This document shows positions 16,992 to 27,666 of a stretch of DNA of 64,000 nucleotides, piece by piece. Both the position numbers and the translations under genes were made by a program. The notes under the pieces are model-generated. The model was not told the origin of the DNA, ran no database searches, and saw only the letters and a list, made by a program, of their open reading frames with translations. Source of the DNA: an uncultured Desulfobacter sp. (GTDB lineage: Bacteria > Desulfobacterota > Desulfobacteria > Desulfobacterales > Desulfobacteraceae); the NCBI RefSeq assembly GCF_963665355.1, contig NZ_OY762229.1:2418001-2482000 (forward strand), read 5' to 3'. The first letter of the stretch is position 1; each line of letters opens with the position of its first letter.

Positions 16992-19900
16992 ATGGTCTCA
17001 GAAAATCAGGAAACAACCGTTCTCGTGCAAAGCCCGTCTCCGGGCATATCCCGGATATCATTCTGCGGAGATGTTGTCATTTTTACACTTTGCGTATCTC
17101 CTGACAAGCCGGGCCGTGCTTTTGTCAGAACCAATCTGGGTAATGCAAACGCTGTGCGCTCGGAAATTATCCGGCGGGTGGAAAGAAATGAAATCAAGCT
17201 GGGGGAAGCCTGGTATGATCTGCCCATGAGAGAAGATGGGGGTGGAAATTTTTCCATCCGCCTGCCCCTGGCCCATACCGGCTCTTTCCAGGCCAAATGT
17301 TTTTTTATTCCCCGGGACAGTGATGTTCCGGTGTGGCCCCAGGGGGGCAATACCAGTATCTGTGTTGAACCGGCCGGCACCTGCTGTGCCAACATCATCT
17401 ATAATGCCTTTGTGCGTCAGTTCGGGCCCACCAAGGATGCAAAATTCCAGGCGCCGAATCTGGATTCCGTGATCAACAAGCTGGATGAACAGGGGTTCAC
17501 AGTGATTCCCAAATCCGGAAAATTCAGGGACCTAAAGGAGCAGCTGAACTTTATTTTTTCCCGGATGGGTTGCCGGGTGCTTCACCTTTTGCCCATACAT
17601 CCAACGCCCACCACCTATGCCCGGATGGGTCGGTTCGGCAGCCCCTATGCCGCCCTGGACTTTTCAGATGTGGACCCGGCTCTGGCCCAGTTTGACCCGG
17701 CAGCCACCCCCCTTGAGCAATTCATGGAACTTGTGGATGCCGTGCATAATCATGACGGCTACCTGATCCTTGATATTGCCATCAATCACACCGGCTGGGC
17801 AGCCAGTCTTCATGAGTCCCATCCTGAGTGGCTGGACCGGGAGGATGACGGCAAAATCCGCATGCCCGGGGCCTGGGGGGTAGTATGGGCGGATTTGACC
17901 AAACTGGATTACCGGCACACAGACCTGTGGCAGTATATGGCTGATATTTTTCTGCTCTGGTGCCGCCGGGGTGTGGACGGATTCCGGTGCGATGCCGGCT
18001 ACATGATCCCGGAATTGGCCTGGGAATATATTATCGCCAAGGTCAGAAGCCAGTATCCCGATACCGTTTTTTTCCTGGAAGGACTGGGGGGGCCGCCGGA
18101 TGCAACCCGCAACCTGCTCCTGCGGGCAAACTTTAACTGGGCCTATTCAGAGCTTTTCCAGGAATACTCTGTTGAGCAGATATCCCGGTACCTTCCCCAT
18201 GCCATAGATCTTTCAGATACCTGCGGCCATTTGATCCACTTTGCGGAAACCCATGACAACAACCGCCTGGCCAAGGTGTCCCATACCTATGCGAAAATGA
18301 GGACCGGCCTTTGTGCTCTTTTCAGTATCTGCGGGGGATTTGGGTTTGCCAACGGGGTGGAGTGGTTTGCCAAGGAGAAAATAAATGTCCACGACTCCCC
18401 GGGGCTGAACTGGGGAAGTCCCGACAACCAGGTGGATTATATCACCCGCCTTCATCTTATTTTGAGGGAACACCCGGCCTTTTTCAGCGGGGCGCAACTG
18501 AAACTGATCCATGACAAAGAAAGTAAAGCACTGGCTTTGCTACGAATCAACCACCATCATAATGCCCGGGTGCTGGTGCTGATCAACCCCGATTGCGACA
18601 GTCGGGTCATGGCTGTGTGGCAGACCGGCCTGGAAGGTTGTATCGAGTTTCCATGGCTCGACCTGATTTCAGGCGATTCTGTCCAGGCCGAGACCCGGGA
18701 TGGAAAATACCGCATGCTTATGGAACCGGGGGCGGTCCTGGCCTTAACCCCTGAAAAGGACGACCTGGATCTGCTTGAACGCCAGCCGGACGGAAAACTG
18801 TCCATGCCGGGCAAGGTTTTGATGCAGAAACGAAGGGCCTTGGCCCTTGAGATGATCACAGCCGTAAACGGACATGCGGATCTGGACGACCTGGATGTGG
18901 ATCATGCCGCCATGGCGCTGGCCGGCAATCCCGAAACCTTTATACGGGAACTTTATCCGGATAATCGGACCTGTCGTACGATTTTGTTCGATGCCCACAA
19001 GGATGTCAATCGCAGGGTCATGGTTCCTCCTGGTTTTTTCCTGCTGGTCCGCTGTAATAAGCATTTCAGGGTTCAGCTTGAAGAAACAGGACCTGACAAG
19101 CAGTGTTTGGGATTTTGTGAGAGCCTGCCCACAGAAGGCAATGGTGGATTCCAGGCAATTTTTACACCCCTGGAGATCAAGGACAACCATCGGGACTGCC
19201 TGCTCAAGCTGCGCATATCCGGCCCCGAAGGCACCAAAAAAATCACCGGGAATATCCGGTTCCTTGCTCCCTTTGAGTCCCTTAGCCTGCGGCTCTCCTT
19301 TACCCGCAGGGAGATTGTCCAGGATCCCTCCATCAAGCAGCTGTCCACCACCCGCCTTGGTGCAATGATGCGGGCCGGGGCGCGTTTCAGTTATCTTGAA
19401 AGCCGGTATGATGCCCTTCTGGGCGCCAATCTAAATCCCAGCCTGCCCGAAAACCGGTGGATGCTTCTGTCCCGGTTCAGAATCTGGGGCGTATTCCAGG
19501 GCTATTCCAGGGAGCTTGAGTTAGACTGTCTGGATGCCTTCTGGGCCTCCCATGACCAGGGTGGGAAATGGCGGTTCAGGATTCCCTCATCCGAAGGCCG
19601 GCACTATGTTATTGTATTGTTTCTCAGGCTGGACCGTAAAACCAACGCTGTCACCCTTACCTTGCACCGGGAGCTTGCACCGGCAGATAATTTCCGGCGC
19701 CTTCAGCCCCAGCGTGACGTCACGCTTGTCATCCGTCCCGACATTGAAGACAGAAGTTTTCATGATACGGTCAAGGCTTTCAGCGGGCCTGAGCAGCAAT
19801 GGCCATCCAGAGTTTCGGCGTTTGAAAACGGATTTTTCTTTCATTCCCGGACAGGGCAGATACTTAGGCTGTCAAGCAGCCGGGAGGCCTTTTTCATGAA

Positions 19901-21317
19901 ACCGGAATGGCAATATATGGTTCACAGGCCTGTTGAAGCCACCCGGGGGCTGGATGCCGACTCTGATCTGTTCAGTCCGGGTTATTTCAGCATCAATGTC
20001 AAGGGGGGAGACACCGTGTGTCTGAACGCCTGTGTTATTGATAAGGAGATAATTCCAGAGCCTGCCGACGACAAACCCATCTGTTTTCCCGGTCCCTTTC
20101 ATTCAACCGTGCCGTTTTTCCAGGCAGCCCGGGCAAGCCTTGATGCATTCATTGTGGATCGGGGGGATGAAAAAAGCGTGGTGGCGGGGTATCCCTGGTT
20201 CCTGGACTGGGGAAGGGACAGCCTTATCTTTTGCCGCGCACTGATTGAGCTTGGCCGGATCGATGATGCCTTTGCCATGCTTTGCCTTTTCGGGAAATTT
20301 GAAAAGAACGGCACCCTGCCCAATATGATATGCGGTGAAGACGCAAGGAACATTGAGACCTCGGATGCGCCTTTGTGGTTTTTTGCCTGCTGCCGGCAAC
20401 TGGCCCACAGCCAGGGCAAAGACGCGGTTCTGTCCCACAGTATTGGCCAGCGCACCATGATTCATGTGCTTAAAGGGATGGCATCATCCATGATCAAGGG
20501 CACACCCACCGGTGTCAAGGCCGACCCCCAATCCATGCTGCTCTACAGCCCGGCCCATTTTACCTGGATGGATACCAATTTCCCGGCAGGCACCCCCCGC
20601 CAGGGATATCCCGTTGAGATCCAGGCTCTGTGGTATCATGCCCTTCAATTTCTGGCTGAAGTTGATGAGCCGGAGACACAAACGCAATGGCAAAAACATG
20701 CTGAATCGGTGAAACAGGCCATCATGGCTTTGTTCTGGCGCGAAAAAGATGGTTTTTTCAGCGACTGCCTGCACTGCAGCGAACCGGTGGCGGCAGCAAA
20801 TGCGACCCCTGATGATGCCCTGCGGCCCAATCAGTTGCTTCTGATCACTTTAGGAGTTATTGATGACAGGGAAATTATGGCCCGGGTGGTGGAAACCTGC
20901 CGGGAGCTTCTGGTGCCCGGAGGGATCAGGAGCCTTGCGGACCGGCCCCTTGCCGTTCCTTTGTTCATTGAACGAAACGGGCAGCATCTGGCAAATCCCC
21001 ATGCCCCCTATGCCGGGTACTACCAGGGTGATGAGGATACCCAGAGGAAACCGGCCTACCACAATGGAACAGCCTGGACGTGGCAGTTTCCGGTATTTTG
21101 TGAAGCCTGGGCCAAAGCCTTTGGCCCCCCGGGTATTCCGGCGGCCCTGGCCTGGCTGGGCAGTGCGTTGCCATTGATGCGCACGGGTGTAGCCGGTTTT
21201 GTACCGGAAATCCTTGACGGCAATTTCCCGCACACCCCCAGGGGATGCGATGCCCAGGCCTGGGGATGCAGTGAAATTGTCAGGGTGGCGCATAAATTGA
21301 CACAGGCCTGTGATTAA
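16992..21317 (+). CDS. Bifunctional glycogen debranching enzyme (4-alpha-glucanotransferase / amylo-1,6-glucosidase)
   Basis: A very large 1441-residue protein. After an N-terminal beta region comes a GH13-type barrel with the alpha-amylase signatures LDIAINHTGW, GVDGFRCDAGYMIP (nucleophile Asp), FFLEGLGG (acid Glu) and FAETHDNNR. The C-terminal 450 residues are a GH133/amylo-alpha-1,6-glucosidase domain (YPWFLDWGRDSLIFCRAL, PHAPYAGYYQGDE, AYHNGTAWTWQFP). This two-activity architecture is that of eukaryotic debranching enzymes rather than the short bacterial GlgX. It should trim branch points left by glycogen phosphorylase. It precedes glgA and glgB on the same strand, separated from glgA by 270 bp, so it may be a separate transcript. 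Confidence 0.88.
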   Translation: MVSENQETTVLVQSPSPGISRISFCGDVVIFTLCVSPDKPGRAFVRTNLGNANAVRSEIIRRVERNEIKLGEAWYDLPMREDGGGNFSIRLPLAHTGSFQAKCFFIPRDSDVPVWPQGGNTSICVEPAGTCCANIIYNAFVRQFGPTKDAKFQAPNLDSVINKLDEQGFTVIPKSGKFRDLKEQLNFIFSRMGCRVLHLLPIHPTPTTYARMGRFGSPYAALDFSDVDPALAQFDPAATPLEQFMELVDAVHNHDGYLILDIAINHTGWAASLHESHPEWLDREDDGKIRMPGAWGVVWADLTKLDYRHTDLWQYMADIFLLWCRRGVDGFRCDAGYMIPELAWEYIIAKVRSQYPDTVFFLEGLGGPPDATRNLLLRANFNWAYSELFQEYSVEQISRYLPHAIDLSDTCGHLIHFAETHDNNRLAKVSHTYAKMRTGLCALFSICGGFGFANGVEWFAKEKINVHDSPGLNWGSPDNQVDYITRLHLILREHPAFFSGAQLKLIHDKESKALALLRINHHHNARVLVLINPDCDSRVMAVWQTGLEGCIEFPWLDLISGDSVQAETRDGKYRMLMEPGAVLALTPEKDDLDLLERQPDGKLSMPGKVLMQKRRALALEMITAVNGHADLDDLDVDHAAMALAGNPETFIRELYPDNRTCRTILFDAHKDVNRRVMVPPGFFLLVRCNKHFRVQLEETGPDKQCLGFCESLPTEGNGGFQAIFTPLEIKDNHRDCLLKLRISGPEGTKKITGNIRFLAPFESLSLRLSFTRREIVQDPSIKQLSTTRLGAMMRAGARFSYLESRYDALLGANLNPSLPENRWMLLSRFRIWGVFQGYSRELELDCLDAFWASHDQGGKWRFRIPSSEGRHYVIVLFLRLDRKTNAVTLTLHRELAPADNFRRLQPQRDVTLVIRPDIEDRSFHDTVKAFSGPEQQWPSRVSAFENGFFFHSRTGQILRLSSSREAFFMKPEWQYMVHRPVEATRGLDADSDLFSPGYFSINVKGGDTVCLNACVIDKEIIPEPADDKPICFPGPFHSTVPFFQAARASLDAFIVDRGDEKSVVAGYPWFLDWGRDSLIFCRALIELGRIDDAFAMLCLFGKFEKNGTLPNMICGEDARNIETSDAPLWFFACCRQLAHSQGKDAVLSHSIGQRTMIHVLKGMASSMIKGTPTGVKADPQSMLLYSPAHFTWMDTNFPAGTPRQGYPVEIQALWYHALQFLAEVDEPETQTQWQKHAESVKQAIMALFWREKDGFFSDCLHCSEPVAAANATPDDALRPNQLLLITLGVIDDREIMARVVETCRELLVPGGIRSLADRPLAVPLFIERNGQHLANPHAPYAGYYQGDEDTQRKPAYHNGTAWTWQFPVFCEAWAKAFGPPGIPAALAWLGSALPLMRTGVAGFVPEILDGNFPHTPRGCDAQAWGCSEIVRVAHKLTQACD

Positions 21318-21340
21318 ATGCCCAGATTCAATGAAAATTA

Positions 21341-21378
21341 TATGAAAGTACCAATAAGCTGCTTTCATGTTTTGTTGC
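21341..21378 (+). repeat. Short hairpin repeat after the debranching gene, copy 1
   Basis: GAAAGTACCAATAAG, a short gap, then CTTTCATGTTTTGTTG. A near-identical unit occurs at about 32648-32690, also at the 3' end of a gene. The GAAAG/CTTTC arms can pair and are followed by T-rich sequence, so it may act as a weak terminator. The rest of the 270-bp gap to glgA shows nothing. Confidence 0.4.
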
Positions 21379-21587
21379 GGTTCTGCCTGGGTGTTGATAG
21401 ACCAGGTCGGCCCATGGCCGTTAGTGTGAGTTATTTTACATGGTGTTAATGTTGTATAAAAATAGCTGAGATTTAACATTTCTCGGCATTGAAAGTGCTA
21501 TGGAATTGAAAATGAACTGTTTGCGACCCGTCAGCCCATTATGGACAGTCCGGCAGCATTCTGAAAACCAGGAAATGGGAGGTGGTC

Positions 21588-23090
21588 ATGTCTAGCAGAC
21601 CAAGAATTCTTATCGTCACTCCGGAAGTCACCTACCTGCCGGAGGGTATCAGCCCCGGCGCGGACCAGTACTCTGCCAAGGCAGGAGGTCTGGCCGATGT
21701 CTCGGCAGCGCTGATTTCCGCCTTATATGATCTGAACTGCGATGTTCATGTGGCCATACCTGATTACAGGTCCATCTATCATGACCATAACGAACCAAGG
21801 CATTGCCGGGAAGTTGAAAAAATCCGCAAGCGTCTGCATGAGGAACGGATTCATTTTGCCGCAGACCGGGTGTTTCTTTACAAAGACGGTGTCTATTCCG
21901 GTTATTCGGATAAGGACCTCAAGGTTTCCCTGGCGTTCCAGCGTGAGGTGATCAACAACATCATCCCAAGGGTGGAGCCGGACATCATCCACTGCAACGA
22001 CTGGATGACCGGACTGATTCCGGCCATGGCCAGACGATACGAGATCCCGTGCCTGTTCACCATTCACAACGTCCATACCATGACCTCCACGATGGCTGAA
22101 ATTGAGGACAGAGGTATTGATGCGGCAGCCTTCTGGGATTGGCTCTACTTTAAAAGTCCGCCCATTAACTATGAGCAGAGCCGGGATACCAACCGGGTGG
22201 ATTTCCTTGTGTCCGGGGTGTTTTCAGCCCATTATGTGAATACGGTAAGTCCCACCTTCCTGCGTGAGATTGTTGAAAACCGCCATTCGTTTGTGGAACC
22301 CGAATTAAGATCTGAGCTGACCCACAAATGGCATGCCGGATGCGCCACAGGCATTTTAAATGCACCCGAGCCCGAATTCAATCCAGCGGTGGACGATATG
22401 GTCCGGTTCAATTACGGGCCCAAAAACCACCGTGCCCAGAAAAAGCAGAATAAGATTTTTCTGCAAAAAACCGTGGGCCTTGAACTCAATCCCAATGCCC
22501 CGCTGTTTTTCTGGCCCTCCCGCCTGGATCCTGTGCAGAAGGGGTGTGCGCTCCTGGCCGAAGCCATGTATGATATTGTTTCCAGGTACTGGGACACAGG
22601 CCTTCAGATCGTATCCGTGGCAGACGGGGCATACCAGAAACATTTCCATGATATTGTCGATTTCCATGGCCTGCGTGAGCGGATCAGTATCTGGGGATTC
22701 AACGAACATCTGTCGCATCAGGCATTCGCAGCCAGCGATTTTATCTTGATGCCGTCTTCCTTTGAGCCGTGCGGGTTGCCCCAGATGATCGGCGGAATTT
22801 ACGGCAGCCTGCCCATTGTATTTGACACAGGCGGCCTGCATGACACGGTCCGACAACTGGATGCCCAGAATTCAACGGGCAATGGATTTCTCTTCAATGT
22901 TCACGATGCCAATGGACTGAACTGGGCCGTGGACCGTGCCATGGATTTCTTTGTCCTGGACCTGGATGAAAAAGAACGCCAGATCCGCAGGATAATGACT
23001 GAATCGGTACTTGAATTTAACCACAGCCGCTGCGCTGAAAATTATATTGATCTATATGAAAAAATGCTCCAAAGACCATTTTTGGTCTGA
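21588..23090 (+). CDS. glgA: Glycogen synthase (GT5)
   Basis: A 500-residue ADP- or UDP-glucose alpha-glucan synthase of family GT5. A GTG at 21582 is in frame, but the GGGAGG site at 21577-21582 fits the ATG at 21588. The N-terminal Rossmann lobe has the synthase signature KAGGLADVSAAL (usual form KxGGLxDV) and HCNDWMTGLIPA. The C-terminal lobe has FWPSRLDPVQKG, the acceptor-site FEPCGLPQMIGGIYG, and FDTGGLHDTV. Glucosyl transfer builds linear alpha-1,4 chains that the downstream branching enzyme acts on; the two genes overlap by 35 nt. No glgC is present in the window. Confidence 0.92.
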   Translation: MSSRPRILIVTPEVTYLPEGISPGADQYSAKAGGLADVSAALISALYDLNCDVHVAIPDYRSIYHDHNEPRHCREVEKIRKRLHEERIHFAADRVFLYKDGVYSGYSDKDLKVSLAFQREVINNIIPRVEPDIIHCNDWMTGLIPAMARRYEIPCLFTIHNVHTMTSTMAEIEDRGIDAAAFWDWLYFKSPPINYEQSRDTNRVDFLVSGVFSAHYVNTVSPTFLREIVENRHSFVEPELRSELTHKWHAGCATGILNAPEPEFNPAVDDMVRFNYGPKNHRAQKKQNKIFLQKTVGLELNPNAPLFFWPSRLDPVQKGCALLAEAMYDIVSRYWDTGLQIVSVADGAYQKHFHDIVDFHGLRERISIWGFNEHLSHQAFAASDFILMPSSFEPCGLPQMIGGIYGSLPIVFDTGGLHDTVRQLDAQNSTGNGFLFNVHDANGLNWAVDRAMDFFVLDLDEKERQIRRIMTESVLEFNHSRCAENYIDLYEKMLQRPFLV

Positions 23091-25080
23091 TCCGTCATGG
23101 ACAAATGATCCGTATCTTCTACCTTTTAAACCTATAATCCAATCACGGTTTGAAAAGGCCCTGGCAAAAACCCAAAAACTGAAAAATAAAAAATCCTGGG
23201 CCAAGGTTGCCGATTACCATGAGTTTTTTGGCCTGCACAGGGATAAAAAGGGCTGGGTGTTCAGGGAATGGGCACCCAATGCAACAGCCATGTTTATCCT
23301 CACTCCGGCCAATAACTGGGAAAAATCTTGCGATTGGCAGGTCAAGGGCCCTGATCCCAAAGGCATATTTGAGGCCCGGTTCCCTGATCACTTTTTTTGC
23401 CATGAGCAGCTATACCGGCTCAAGGTGGTATGGGACGGCGGTGAGGGTGACCGTATCCCCACGGCGGCTCCCCGGGTCATCCAGGATAGCACAACCTATA
23501 TTTTTAATGCCCAGGTCTGGGCACCGGAAACGCCTTACCGGTGGCAGGCAGAAAATCCCGAATTTTCGGCCGACCCTCTTTTGATATATGAAGCCCATGC
23601 AGGCATGGCTTTAGAGGAGGGCCGGGTTGGCACCTGGCGGGAATTTGCCGATTACATCCTTCCAAAAGTCATTGACGCGGGGTACAACACCCTGCAGATG
23701 ATGGCTGTCCAGGAGCATCCGTATTACGGTTCCTTCGGATACCATGTCTCTTCGTTTTTTGCTCCCTCCTCCCGGTTCGGTACCCCGGATGATTTCAGGT
23801 ATCTGGTGGACAAAGCGCATGGGGCCGGTATCCGCGTGCTCATGGATATTGTGCATTCCCACAGCGTGAAAAATGAGGTTGAGGGGCTGTCCCGGTTTGA
23901 CGGTACCATGTACCAGTTTTTTCACAACCTGGACAGAGGCGACCATAAGCTCTGGGACTCCCGGTGTTTTGACTATGGCAGACAGCAGGTGCTGATTTTC
24001 CTGCTCTCCAACCTAAGATATTTCCTTGAACAGTTCCGGGTGGATGGGTTCCGGTTTGACGGCGTCACCTCCATGTTGTTTGCCGATCACGGATTGGGAC
24101 GCGCCTTTACAGGGTACCAGGATTATTTTGGCGATGATGTGGATGAAGATGCCTTAGGCTATCTTTATGCGGCCAATGACCTGGTTCATGAAATCCGGCC
24201 CCTGGCCGTAACCATTGCCGAGGATGTGAGCGGGTATCCAGGGCTTGCTGCTCCGGTGAAGTTGTGCGGCACAGGCTTTGATTTCAGATTTGCCATGGGG
24301 GTGCCTGATTACTGGATCAGGCTGCTCAAGGAGGTCAGGGATGAAGAGTGGAACATGGGCGGTCTGTGGTATGAACTGACCCGGCACAGGGACGAGGAAT
24401 GCACCATCAGTTATGTGGAGTGCCATGACCAGGCCCTGGTGGGGGACCAGACCGTGATGATGCGTTTGATGGGCGCAAATATTTATGATTCCATGGAAAA
24501 GTCAAACAAAAGCATCACCACGTCCCGGGCCGTGGCCCTCCACAAGATGATTCGCCTTGTCACGTTGGCCTGCGCCCACAAAGGATACCTTAATTTCATG
24601 GGCAATGAGTTCGGCCATCCTGAATGGATTGACTTTCCGTCCGCTGCCAATGGATATTCCTACCACCACGCCAGGCGCCAGTGGTCCCTGAAGTATGACA
24701 GAAATCTGTATTTTCCGGACTTGTTTGCCTTTGATAAACAGATGATTGTGCTGGCTAAACAAAAGCATCTGTTTGCCTGGGATTACCCGGCACTTTTACA
24801 CATCCACGAAGACGACAAAATTCTGGCATTTGAAAGGTCCGGTCTTATTTTTGTGTTCAACTTTCATCCGGAACACTCTTTTGGTGACTACCAGATTTCT
24901 GCGCCGGCAGGCAAATATGAAATGTGTTTGGACACGGATGAGGACCGGTTTGGCGGCCTGGGACGGCTGGATCCGGGGCAGGCGCATTTTACCAGGCCTT
25001 TAGTGGATGCGGATGAAAACCGTCACGCCCTGAGCCTTTACCTGCCAAGCCGCTGCGCCCTTGTGCTGACCCGGGTGTAA
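23056..25080 (+). CDS. glgB: 1,4-alpha-glucan branching enzyme, eukaryote-like
   Basis: A 674-residue GH13/CBM48 protein. The frame runs back to 23011, but the ATG at 23056 (MKKCSKDHFW) gives the natural N-terminus while overlapping glgA by 35 nt, suggesting coupled translation. An N-terminal CBM48 (YHEFFGLHRDKKGWVFREWA) is followed by the barrel with YYGSFGYHVSSFFAPSSRFG, MDIVHSHSVKN, the nucleophile region VDGFRFDGVTSMLF, the acid Glu in ITIAEDVSG-like TIAEDVSG, and ECHDQALVGDQT. The GVTSMLF and NEFGHPEWIDFP segments are those of eukaryotic (GH13_8) branching enzymes rather than the usual bacterial GH13_9 GlgB. It creates alpha-1,6 branches in the glucan made by glgA. Confidence 0.9.
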   Translation: MKKCSKDHFWSDPSWTNDPYLLPFKPIIQSRFEKALAKTQKLKNKKSWAKVADYHEFFGLHRDKKGWVFREWAPNATAMFILTPANNWEKSCDWQVKGPDPKGIFEARFPDHFFCHEQLYRLKVVWDGGEGDRIPTAAPRVIQDSTTYIFNAQVWAPETPYRWQAENPEFSADPLLIYEAHAGMALEEGRVGTWREFADYILPKVIDAGYNTLQMMAVQEHPYYGSFGYHVSSFFAPSSRFGTPDDFRYLVDKAHGAGIRVLMDIVHSHSVKNEVEGLSRFDGTMYQFFHNLDRGDHKLWDSRCFDYGRQQVLIFLLSNLRYFLEQFRVDGFRFDGVTSMLFADHGLGRAFTGYQDYFGDDVDEDALGYLYAANDLVHEIRPLAVTIAEDVSGYPGLAAPVKLCGTGFDFRFAMGVPDYWIRLLKEVRDEEWNMGGLWYELTRHRDEECTISYVECHDQALVGDQTVMMRLMGANIYDSMEKSNKSITTSRAVALHKMIRLVTLACAHKGYLNFMGNEFGHPEWIDFPSAANGYSYHHARRQWSLKYDRNLYFPDLFAFDKQMIVLAKQKHLFAWDYPALLHIHEDDKILAFERSGLIFVFNFHPEHSFGDYQISAPAGKYEMCLDTDEDRFGGLGRLDPGQAHFTRPLVDADENRHALSLYLPSRCALVLTRV

Positions 25081-25104
25081 CATAACCCTGTCTTTTGGTT
25101 TATT

Positions 25105-25158
25105 ACGAAGGGCACGAAGTGTCATGGTATGATCATCCATGAACCTGGTGCCCTTCGT
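25105..25158. terminator. Bidirectional terminator between glgB and glgP
   Basis: ACGAAGGGCAC (25105-25115) pairs perfectly with GTGCCCTTCGT (25148-25158). A smaller catgg/ccatg hairpin sits inside the 32-nt loop, and A/T-rich tails lie on both sides. It lies between the convergent glgB and glgP stops. Confidence 0.75.
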
Positions 25159-25173
25159 GATTAAAAACAACTC

Positions 25174-27612
25174 TTAATCCGTATAGGAATTAATCCCCCA
25201 TATACCGTCAGCATACTCCTGGATAGCCCGGTCACTTGAGAACATCCCGGTGCGGGCAATGTTTTTCAGCGACATGGAGAGCCATTTGGTCCGGTCCTTA
25301 TAATCGGTTCCAATGCGTTGCTGGGTGGTGACATAGGATCTGAAATCCGCCAGGTGAAGATAGTGCTCCCGATTGCCCATGAGCTGGCCGAAAACGGATT
25401 TGAAAATACCGGATTCGTCGGGGCAGAACATGTTTGAGTAAATGGCCTTGAGAACCCGTTTCAGGTCCTCATCCTCGTCATAAAAGGTTTTAGGCTCATA
25501 AGTTGGGCGAAGGGCCTCCACTTCCTTGACGGTAAGGCCAAAAATATAGATATTCTCCTTGCCCACCTGATCTGCGATCTCTATATTGGCCCCGTCCAGG
25601 GTACCGATGGTCAACGCACCGTTCATGGCAAATTTCATGTTTCCGGTGCCTGACGCCTCCATGCCGGCGGTGGAGATCTGTTCGCTGACGTCTGCAGCCG
25701 GAATAATTTTTTCGGCCAAAGTTACCCGGTAGTCCGGCAGAAAGACCACCTTGATCATATCATGAATATCCGGGTCTTTGTTGATCACATTGGCAACAGA
25801 GTGAATCAGCTTGATGATCAGTTTGGCAAAATGGTACCCCGGGGCTGCCTTACCGGAGAAAATAAAGGTCCGGGGATGTTCAATATTCTTGCCGTCCTCC
25901 TTGATGGACAGATACAGGTGGATGATATGAAGCACATTGAGCAACTGGCGCTTGTATTCATGTATCCGCTTGGCATGGATGTCAAAAATGGACTGGGGAT
26001 CCACGGTCAGGAATAGTTTTTTTCTGATTAACGCGGCCAAAGCCTTTTTATTGGCCAGTTTGATTTCACCCAGTTCGTCCAGGAATCCCGGATCATTTTC
26101 AAAGGTTTCCAGCTCCCAGATCCGTGATAAATCCCCCACCCAGCGACGACCGATGGCTTCGGTGATAAAATCGGCAAGACCGCGGTTGCAGGCTGCGATC
26201 CATCGCCTGGGGGAGACCCCGTTGGTCTTGTTGTTGAATCTTTCCGGCCACAGTCTGTAAAATTCGGGAACAAGTTGTGTTTTAACCAGATCGGAGTGCA
26301 CCTTGGCCACGCCGTTTACCGAATGGCTGCCGATGATGGCAAGATTGGCCATGCGCACCTGCTTGACAGGCCCTTCCTGGATGATGGACATCTTTGCAAT
26401 ATTTTCCATTTTGATATCAGGATCACGCACGGTTAAATATTCAAGAAACCGCAGGTTGATTTCATAAATCAGCTGCATATGCCGGGGAACCACCCGTTCC
26501 AGAATGCTCACCGGCCAGGTTTCCAGGGCTTCGGGCAACAGGGTGTGGTTTGTATATCCAAGAGTTTTTTTTGTGGTTTCCCAGGCGGTTTCCCACTGAA
26601 TGCCTTTTTCATCCACCAGGATACGCATCAGCTCGGCCACGGCCAGGGCCGGATGGGTATCGTTGAGTTGAATGGCCACCTTCCTGTGAAAATCATCAAA
26701 AGAGTCATGGGTCATTTCATACTTGCGGATAATATCTTTTAAAGAACAGGCCACAAGGAAATACTCCTGGACCAGCCGAAGTTCTTTTCCCGCCTCCTGG
26801 GAATCCGAAGGATAGAGGATTTTGGAAATTGTTTCGGATTTGATTTTCCGGCCCACAGCTTTGAAATAGTCGCCGTCATTGAAGATATCGATATCAAAAT
26901 CTTCGGACGCTTCAGCCGTGAACAGGCGCAGGTAGTTTACGGTACGGCCTTCGAAACCTGCAACCAGGATATCATGGGGGCGGCCAATGAGCAGGGACCA
27001 GTTCGTCCATGTGGGATTATACTCCCCGTCCCTGTCCACGCTGCCCTCCACCCGACCGTAAATGGGCACCATGTACCGCTCTTCCGTTCTGCGGATCAGC
27101 CAGGGTGACATGCGGTTGGGCCAGTAGTCGGGTTTTTCCTTCTGATATCCGTTAACGATCACCTGTTTGAACAGGCCGTAGTCATAGTTGATCCCGTATC
27201 CGAATCCCGGCATATTCAGGCAGGCCAAAGAGTCAAGAAAACAGGCGGCCAGACGCCCAAGGCCGCCGTTACCCAGGGCCGGGTCCCGTTCTTCCTCCAC
27301 CAGAAGATCAAGATCAATGCCCTTTTTTTCAAGAAATCTTTTACAGCGCTTGTAAATACCTAAGTTTAAAAGATTGTTGCTTAAAAGCCTGCCGATGAGA
27401 AATTCAAGAGACAGATAATGCAGGCGTTTGGCATCATTTTCCTGGTACCGTTTCTGGGTATCATAACTGATGTCGGTAAGGTATTTTCCCACAGCGTAGG
27501 AGACGGCGTTCAACAGATCATTCTTCGAGGCGTACACCGGTTGCTTGCCCAGAATGTATTTAATGTAATTGGTAAAAGAGATCTCAAAATTTGAAAAATC
27601 AAAATAGGACAT
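25174..27612 (-). CDS. glgP: Glycogen phosphorylase
   Basis: An 812-residue PLP-dependent GT35 enzyme that releases glucose-1-phosphate from glycogen. Landmarks are YLSLEFLIGRLLSNNL, ALGNGGLGRLAACFLDS, QLNDTHPALAVAELMR, FTNHT-type GYTNHTLLPEALE, NGVSPRRWI, and the PLP-lysine region EASGTGNMKFAMNGALTIGT with LDGANIEI. The length matches the classic family. The minus-strand ATG has a GGAG site. It is convergent with glgB and followed upstream by a CBM48 gene on the same strand (54-nt gap), so synthesis and breakdown genes meet tail to tail. Confidence 0.95.
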   Translation of the reverse strand: MSYFDFSNFEISFTNYIKYILGKQPVYASKNDLLNAVSYAVGKYLTDISYDTQKRYQENDAKRLHYLSLEFLIGRLLSNNLLNLGIYKRCKRFLEKKGIDLDLLVEEERDPALGNGGLGRLAACFLDSLACLNMPGFGYGINYDYGLFKQVIVNGYQKEKPDYWPNRMSPWLIRRTEERYMVPIYGRVEGSVDRDGEYNPTWTNWSLLIGRPHDILVAGFEGRTVNYLRLFTAEASEDFDIDIFNDGDYFKAVGRKIKSETISKILYPSDSQEAGKELRLVQEYFLVACSLKDIIRKYEMTHDSFDDFHRKVAIQLNDTHPALAVAELMRILVDEKGIQWETAWETTKKTLGYTNHTLLPEALETWPVSILERVVPRHMQLIYEINLRFLEYLTVRDPDIKMENIAKMSIIQEGPVKQVRMANLAIIGSHSVNGVAKVHSDLVKTQLVPEFYRLWPERFNNKTNGVSPRRWIAACNRGLADFITEAIGRRWVGDLSRIWELETFENDPGFLDELGEIKLANKKALAALIRKKLFLTVDPQSIFDIHAKRIHEYKRQLLNVLHIIHLYLSIKEDGKNIEHPRTFIFSGKAAPGYHFAKLIIKLIHSVANVINKDPDIHDMIKVVFLPDYRVTLAEKIIPAADVSEQISTAGMEASGTGNMKFAMNGALTIGTLDGANIEIADQVGKENIYIFGLTVKEVEALRPTYEPKTFYDEDEDLKRVLKAIYSNMFCPDESGIFKSVFGQLMGNREHYLHLADFRSYVTTQQRIGTDYKDRTKWLSMSLKNIARTGMFSSDRAIQEYADGIWGINSYTD

Positions 27613-27666
27613 TCGTTGACTCCATACAGGACCTTAGGGTCTGTAACTGCCGGAAGAGTCCGGCTC